Assembly: GCF_030272615.1 (NCBI RefSeq)
Contig: NC_081408.1
Location: 308,772,450 to 308,836,449 of the forward strand
DNA from: Cryptomeria japonica
Taxonomy: Eukaryota > Streptophyta > Pinopsida > Cupressales > Cupressaceae
DNA: 64,000 bases
Reading direction: 5' to 3'
Shown here piece by piece: positions 58,317 through 64,000 of this stretch (positions within the stretch are counted from its first letter, which is position 1; every line of letters begins with the position of its first letter). The notes under the pieces were generated by a model. That model searched no databases. It saw only the letters and a program-made list of their open reading frames with translations, and was not told the DNA's origin. The position numbers and the translations under genes were made by a program.

Positions 58317-58360
58317 AAAATGCCCGTGTTCATCGGAATTCCAACGACCTCGGGCATTTT
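58317..58360. repeat. Inverted repeat AAAATGCCCG...CGGGCATTTT
   Basis: Perfect 10-bp arms at 58317-58326 and 58351-58360 enclosing GTTCATCGGAATTCC. Poly-T precedes and poly-A follows, which extends the possible pairing. The loop shares a motif with 46598-46711. Confidence 0.85.
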
Positions 58361-58609
58361 ATTAAAAAAAAAAAACACAACACATTTTCATTTTGAAAGC
58401 AAACTGAAGCAAGCGGCGACCCGCATCTTTCCTCCCTGCCCCCCCCCCCCGCCGAAGCGATCTCTGCACAAGCAAGGTAAGGTTTTTTTTTGCAATCAAA
58501 GGAACTCTTTGTTTTTCAATGAAGGGCAACTAATTTTTTTTCGCAATCAAGGGCAACTGGTTTTTTTTTGCGAATTAATCCATTTTGTGCATATCCCGCG
58601 ATCTTAAAA

Positions 58610-60410
58610 TTTCATGAAATGAAATCTCTTTGAGGTATTCCGTCATACAGTTCACATGCCGTGTGTATGCTACCCCATTTTGCGATTTTTGTTATTGGAT
58701 CATTTGCAACTAATTTCTGACAAAAAACCCCCTTCGATTATGCTTTGATGGATATCCATACCTTGTTCCAAAGCTCCTATTTTGGCACACACAGGGAGGA
58801 TGCTGGCAAATGTTGCATTGAGATAAACATGACTGTATTTCATGAGGATTTGAACTCAAAGCATTGGCACTATCACTTATGACTATATTAGCTTTTTAAG
58901 ACACTTTCATAGTGCACTTCACCTGTCCTAATAATGGACTATCATGAGATTCTTAAGAATGGAAATACTCCAAACATTCATGCCCTCTATGTTGTCATTG
59001 TGGTTTTCAATCATTGCGACTACATGCTTTTCAAGGACCAAGTAGTGTTCTTTTTTCATTGTTCTACTGTGCTTCTCAAGCTGCACCAACATAGTTTTAT
59101 TTAATGGCTTTGTTTTGATAGTGATTTCTCCATGGCTTCCACTGTCTTTTTCTTGGCACATTCAATGCATTGTCATCTATCACTACTATTTATTGTCCTT
59201 TTTACCTTTATTGAGGTTGTTCTCATACATGTCATTCACTTTGTCTATGAGTATATCTCAACCAATTCACTGTTGTAAGTAGAAATAAAAGATTAGTCTC
59301 ATCTCTTTTACTATTTTAGACCTTCATAGTAATCTTTGCAATATATCATTTCCTTCCAATTATATGGAATACTGATTTTCTTTTTATGAAATGTGATGAA
59401 GGCTTGAGTGTGTCTTCTTGAACTCACTTATTATCAGCTCCTCTATGATTACCTTAGATCTTTGTAGCTAAGAATTGTTCTTGATGAACTTATGCTCTTT
59501 ATTGATTTCTTTTACTACCATTATATTATCTTGAAAAAGGCTTGTTCAATGCTCCCTTAGCATGCATGTGCTCTCTTTGTATTGATCTAGGGCTACTCAT
59601 TAATGTATCTATGGATTTCCCTTATTCACTATGTTGTGATAGTCATTTGCAGATTTGGGACTATCATCTTTCATAATTTGATGTCTTTAAAATGTGGGTA
59701 CATTGCTTGACAAGAAAAGCTCAAGCATTTGTGAAGTTCAAAGAGTTTAAACCCCTTGTTGAATGGTCATCCAGTTGTTCTCTAAATGCAAAATGCTCAA
59801 GTAAATGAGAAATTCACTCAAAATGGTTTATCCACAACTAAAAGAAAACAACTAACCTATATGCATCAACAAAATAGTGTTGTATAGAGACCTAATCATG
59901 CCTTCATGGATATGTAGATCAAGTTCCTACATTTTGGACAAAAGCAATTCACACAATAATATATTTGTTGAACACACCCACCACAAAGATTTGGTTATGC
60001 AATAATATATTTGTTGTTAACTTTATCATGGAGGATTTGGTTATGCTTGTTACAATCAAGGTTTGACCAAACTAATTCTTAAATATACAAATGAAGAGTG
60101 TGGTTGGTTGGTGACTAATTACTCTTTTTAACACCATTTACAAGATCATATCTAAATCAAGTGTCTCAAAAATTAAGCTACTACTAAGAAGATAGTTTGC
60201 CTAAAGCAAATGGGTTTCTTGGGTGGCTATTTATTGTAGATAACTTAGTTCCTTCATGAGAATCAATCAATTTGGAACATGTATAACTCACATTTGTGAC
60301 ATGTCACTAATGCAATTCCTTGGTACTTGTTTGAGTACTATCTCCTCTATTGTTTTCTATCCACTTTTGTGTCCTTCTTAGAACAAATAATAGATTAATG
60401 AGAAGGTGGA
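58610..60410. other. No recognisable genes
   Basis: A 77-codon - strand ORF (59161-58928) with a Lys/Glu-rich, possibly helical sequence shows no domain. Nothing else is supportable. Confidence 0.5.
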
Positions 60411-60414
60411 AAAG

Positions 60415-61025
60415 GTGGATTCACCTAAGAGGGAGTGGATTTTCCCAATAATATGTTAGATTCTTCCAAGGATGGATGGACTATACACTTGAAAGGTAGA
60501 TGATTAAGGATGATGACAAGGTGAATTTTCCTTAGAATGATAGGGTTGATTTTCCTAAGAACAAGTAGATTCATGTAAACTAGAGGATACAAATTTGGAC
60601 AAAATAATGGAAGGAGACTAAAACTAGATAGATTCACCTAAATGGGAGTGTAGTCATCTAAGGATAGGAAAAATTCACCATTTGAATAAGAAAGATGGAT
60701 AAGATAAATGATTTATGTGAAAAAGATTCACCTAAGAGAAAGTAGATTCACATAAGGATAGGTGGATTTTCCTAAAGATGAAGGGATAAGACTTAACAAA
60801 AAGAGGACTTAGGATGATGACAAGGAGGATTCATTTAAGGATATGGCATATTCACCTAAGGGATAGTGTATTCTCCCAAGAATATGGAAAAATTATTGAT
60901 TGGTGGAATGACATACTAGATCAAGGAATGATACAAGGGTAGATTCACCTATATATAGGGTAAATTCAGCTAAAAGGGTAAATTTAGCTAAATATAGGGT
61001 AAATTCAACTAAATTCAGCTGGAAA
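60415..61025. repeat. Interspersed GATTCACCTAAG motif array
   Basis: GATTCACCTAAG or close variants recur near 60418, 60648, 60727, 60850 and 60943. They are interleaved with GATTTTCCTAAG/TTCTCCCAAG forms (60430, 60548, 60770, 60870) and end in a denser GGGTAAATTCAGCTAA array (60960-61020). The irregular short-motif array lies about 1 kb upstream of the CACTA transposase start, where CACTA elements often carry subterminal repeats. Confidence 0.55.
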
Positions 61026-62068
61026 GTAAACTACAAACTTATACATTCACCATTTCAAAACATTTTATTGGGGAATAGTCAATTTGGTTCAATTTAATTC
61101 CTCTAGGAGAGACCAACAATATGATTAATTGTTCCATTTTGATGTGATTGGATATGATTAGATATAATTTCATTGAAGATGCAAAAACTAAGTAAAATTA
61201 TGCAAAATTGACAAGATTAAGCATAAACAGGCAAATAATAAAGCAAAAAGCTAACATAGAGGTACATATTTGGAAATAAGACTCTAAAATGAACCTAATC
61301 AGTTACCTATAGGGAAAATGAGGTTGGAGATAGTCTACCTATATGGAAAGTGGTTAAACTCTACCTCTAAGTGGCTCATCTTGAGCATTGTCGGTATATG
61401 GGCATTGATGGCATATTATATCTGGTTCTATCATTTTTGTGGGTGCAAAATTAACAAGGCAAAATAGTATTAGTGGGATCATGATCTCATCAAAATGGTT
61501 TTGGCTTTGCATTTATGATAGCACATTGATCACACCTTACAAAAGGTTCCAATCTCATACATAGCATCCCAAAGTAAGGTCAATAATGATGTAACTTAAT
61601 GCTTAAACTGGAGTTCTGGGTATTCATATACCGATCATTTCTAGGATTGATGCTTAAACTCGAGTTCTGGGTAGTCATATACCCATGGCATAGGGTAGGG
61701 GTGACCTGCAAACAATGCTAGTTCTAGATGCCCGTTTGCTTGGTGTATAACTTGTTAAAATTAGATCGATTGGGTACAGGTCTGCCATAAAGTTTCCAAC
61801 TTATCACCAGTGAAAATACAAGAACCAAGGCTTAGAATACTCAAAAATGTCTCTCAGAAAGTCTGCAACAGGCAAAATTTTAGTAAGAATTTGTAGACAC
61901 AATGCTTAGAAATTCACACAATCAGCTACATTAAATACATTCTCTATTAAGTTCAATGTTATAAGATGAAAAAGAAGAGTTAAATGGTTTTGGTTCGATT
62001 TGCAATTTTTGTGAAGCTTTTGCACTGAAGTTTCCATAGCTTGATTTTTTTGCCTGTGAAGGAAGACC
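61026..62068. other. Upstream region of the CACTA transposase
   Basis: Contains a duplicated phrase 'gcttaaactggagttctgggta-tcatata' (61600-61631, 61653-61682). No CACTA terminal sequence was recognised, so the left end of the element is not defined. Confidence 0.4.
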
Positions 62069-63991
62069 ATGTCAGATAATATCAGCGAAGAACAAAATAA
62101 GGAGACAATTGCTAGATTATGGTCGAACTTGAAAAGAAAAGGTGATGGGAAATGTTATTGTCCCTACAAAATTTGTAAGGGCTTAAAGACTAGAAGACTT
62201 CTAATCAAAATAGCTAAGAAACATTGTAGGCAGCATGGTCACATTGAAGGGGGACATGATTATCATCTACTGGTAAGTTGTTCATTATATCATTTTAACA
62301 ATTTATATACATAAGAAATCACTTGATAATGAGATCATGATCATGGTTTATTTATGTTGATCATTTTTATATAGGTCAAGCACCCCATGGCACATGATAT
62401 GGACCAACACAACCCGAAGAATATGGTTTTCAAAGTGGAGGAACATGGAGGTGTGAATATTGAAGCTGAAGATAATGATCCCATGGAAGATGATGATCAT
62501 GCACCAGAAAACACAATTGAAGATGATGGTACAAATACATCGATCCATGACACATTTAGTACTGGCACAACTGATCATGATGATCAAGATGACCGTGATG
62601 TTCATGATTTACCTCTTCTTGAGAAGGCATATGATCCCCTTTACAAAGGCTCCCAAACAACTCTTCTCTCTGTTGTATTGTTGTTGGTGAACTTGAAGGT
62701 TATGAATGGTTTATCCAACATAACAATCTCACGTATATTAAGGTGTGTCATACATGTCATTATAGTTAATAAATGGTGAATCATGTACCATTAATATTCT
62801 TTATATTAACACCTCAAACTTTTTTTTTTTGCTGTAGATTGATAGGTGAGTTTTTCTTACCACCATCAAATATTCTACCTCGCTCATACCGAGAATTATT
62901 TGCCATTATGAAAGATATTGGAATGGAGTATCAAACAATAGATGCTTGTCCCAATGATCATATTATATATCATAAACAACATGAATTTGGAACAGAATGC
63001 CCTGAATGTCATATCAGTAGATATCGAACAAATCAAATAATAAAAAGGGTTCCTCGCAAGGTTCTTCACTATATTCCCATTATTCCACGTATGCAATGAT
63101 TATTCAAGTGCACTAGCTTGGCACAATTTATGGATTACCATGCACACAATAGAAGTCGAGATGACATTATTCGAATGCCTACGGACGGTTCAACATTTAT
63201 GGACATAGAGGAAAAGTGGCTACACTTTAAAGAAGAACCTCATAATCTCAGGCTTTTATTGGCAGCGGATGATGTCAATCCATTTGGAGAGTTGAGATCT
63301 GTTTACTCGGTGTGGCCTATTTTTGTTATCAACAATAATATTCCTCCATAGATGTCAATAAAGAGGGAGCACATAATGTTGGCAATGATTGTTCTAGGTA
63401 TTTTATCATTTAATAGTCATCTACATTTAATTATAAATATTGCAGTAAAATGGTCATAATAATTATGTAATATTTTTGTTCATTCCACTAGGCAAGTACC
63501 AAGTTAAAGATATGAATGTATATATTGAACCTCTTATCAACGAGTTACTGGAGTTATGGAATGGTGTGACCATGTATGACATCTCTAGACCAATAGGACA
63601 AAGACAATTTAAATTCCATGCAATGCTTGTATGGACAATACATGATGCCCCAGGGCTAACACTTTTTTGTGGTACGTTACAGTGTTCAAGTTGCGCATGA
63701 TAATTATAATTATAAAAATTAACAGATTTAATAGAATTATACATTATCTTGTAGGTCTTCAAACAAAGGGAAAATTTGCATGTCTAGTTTGTGGTCCAAA
63801 GATGAAATCCCGTCATTCAAAAAGTTTAAGAAAGCAGGTGTTTGATGAGTATAGGCACTTCCTTCACAAAAATCATAAGTACCAGAATACTGAAAAACAT
63901 CTTTTCAATGGGAAAGAAGGGACTACATCAAAGCCATGAAGAATGACTCCTCACTTATGGAAGTTGGAATATAATAGAATTAATCGTCAAG
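62069..63991 (+). pseudogene. CACTA (En/Spm-type) transposase, five exons, three nonsense codons, runs off the window
   Basis: Exons 62069-62272, 62375-62742, 62838-63397, 63492-63671 and 63755-63991 have GT/AG borders and matching phases. Exon 1 holds the transposase-associated domain (ETIARLWSNLKRKGDGKCYC, CPYKICKG, CRQHGHIEGGHDYHLL). Exon 2 has an acidic stretch, then LPLLEKAYDPLYKGSQTTLL. Exons 3-5 are Transposase_21: LPRSYRELFAIMKDIGMEY, DACPNDHIIYHKQHE, CPECHISRY, PRKVLHYIPIIPRMQ, LLAADDVNPFGELRSVYSVW, REHIMLAMIVLGKYQVKDMN, KGKFACLVCGPKMKSRHSK. Stops: TGA after RMQ (Arg expected), TAG after NNNIPP (Trp expected in PPWM), TGA after TTSKP. The exon/intron structure is otherwise intact, so decay is mild. 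The remaining C-terminal half lies to the right. Confidence 0.88.
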
Positions 63992-64000
63992 GTAATGTCA

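Noticed and set aside
62069-62314. 81-codon single-exon gene at 62069
   Set aside because: The frame past 62272 is intron; exon 1 of the CACTA transposase ends at the GTAAGT donor.

Overview
The window looks like nuclear DNA of a seed plant with a large, repeat-rich, AT-rich genome; a gymnosperm is plausible but cannot be proven from here. Only one conventional host gene is clear: the 3' part of a plastid starch synthase, best matched to class IV, on the + strand. Six exons (5755-16663) keep phase across five introns, one of them about 8 kb and full of repeats. Almost everything else is transposable elements, their broken genes, and simple or tandem repeats. No tRNA, rRNA, CRISPR or bacterial feature was seen.

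Layout: 1-2851, LTR debris (a likely solo LTR with target-site duplication (TSD) ACAAG, a tandem duplication, a copia-type 3' LTR). 3990-4330, a hAT transposase tail. 5755-16663, the starch synthase gene, with an LTR relic, a 1.1-kb TIR-type element with an 11-bp TSD, a possible second copy and microsatellites in its first large intron. 17401-27683, a degenerate reading frame split by a ~4.1-kb solo LTR (18366-27605), which is itself split by a 5.1-kb non-autonomous copia-like element (20897-25996; gag and protease, no integrase or reverse transcriptase). 28.4-33.5 kb, weak coding remnants, a 176-codon ORF with a promoter-like upstream, and degenerate tandem repeats. 33824-44928, an old multi-exon gene of unknown family with a G-patch-like motif and a long coiled coil, interrupted by a complete 6.7-kb Ty1/copia element on the - strand (36679-43380, TSD GATTT). 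45473-46630 (-), a hAT-like transposase pseudogene. 46.7-62 kb, mostly unrecognised AT-rich DNA with a hidden - strand pseudogene (55.3-56.3 kb), LTR pieces, minisatellites and a short-motif array. 62069-63991, five exons of a CACTA (En/Spm) transposase that runs off the right edge.

Two themes connect the window. First, insertion order can be read directly: removing the copia element plus one TSD, or the solo LTR plus one TSD, restores the reading frame of the interrupted sequence. Second, nearly all premature stops in these element genes are compatible with C-to-T or G-to-A change (Gln CAG/CAA to TAG/TAA, Arg CGA to TGA, Trp TGG to TGA/TAG), as expected from deamination of methylated cytosine in silenced elements. 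Several long coding relics are therefore invisible to a plain ORF finder but obvious when such stops are read through.
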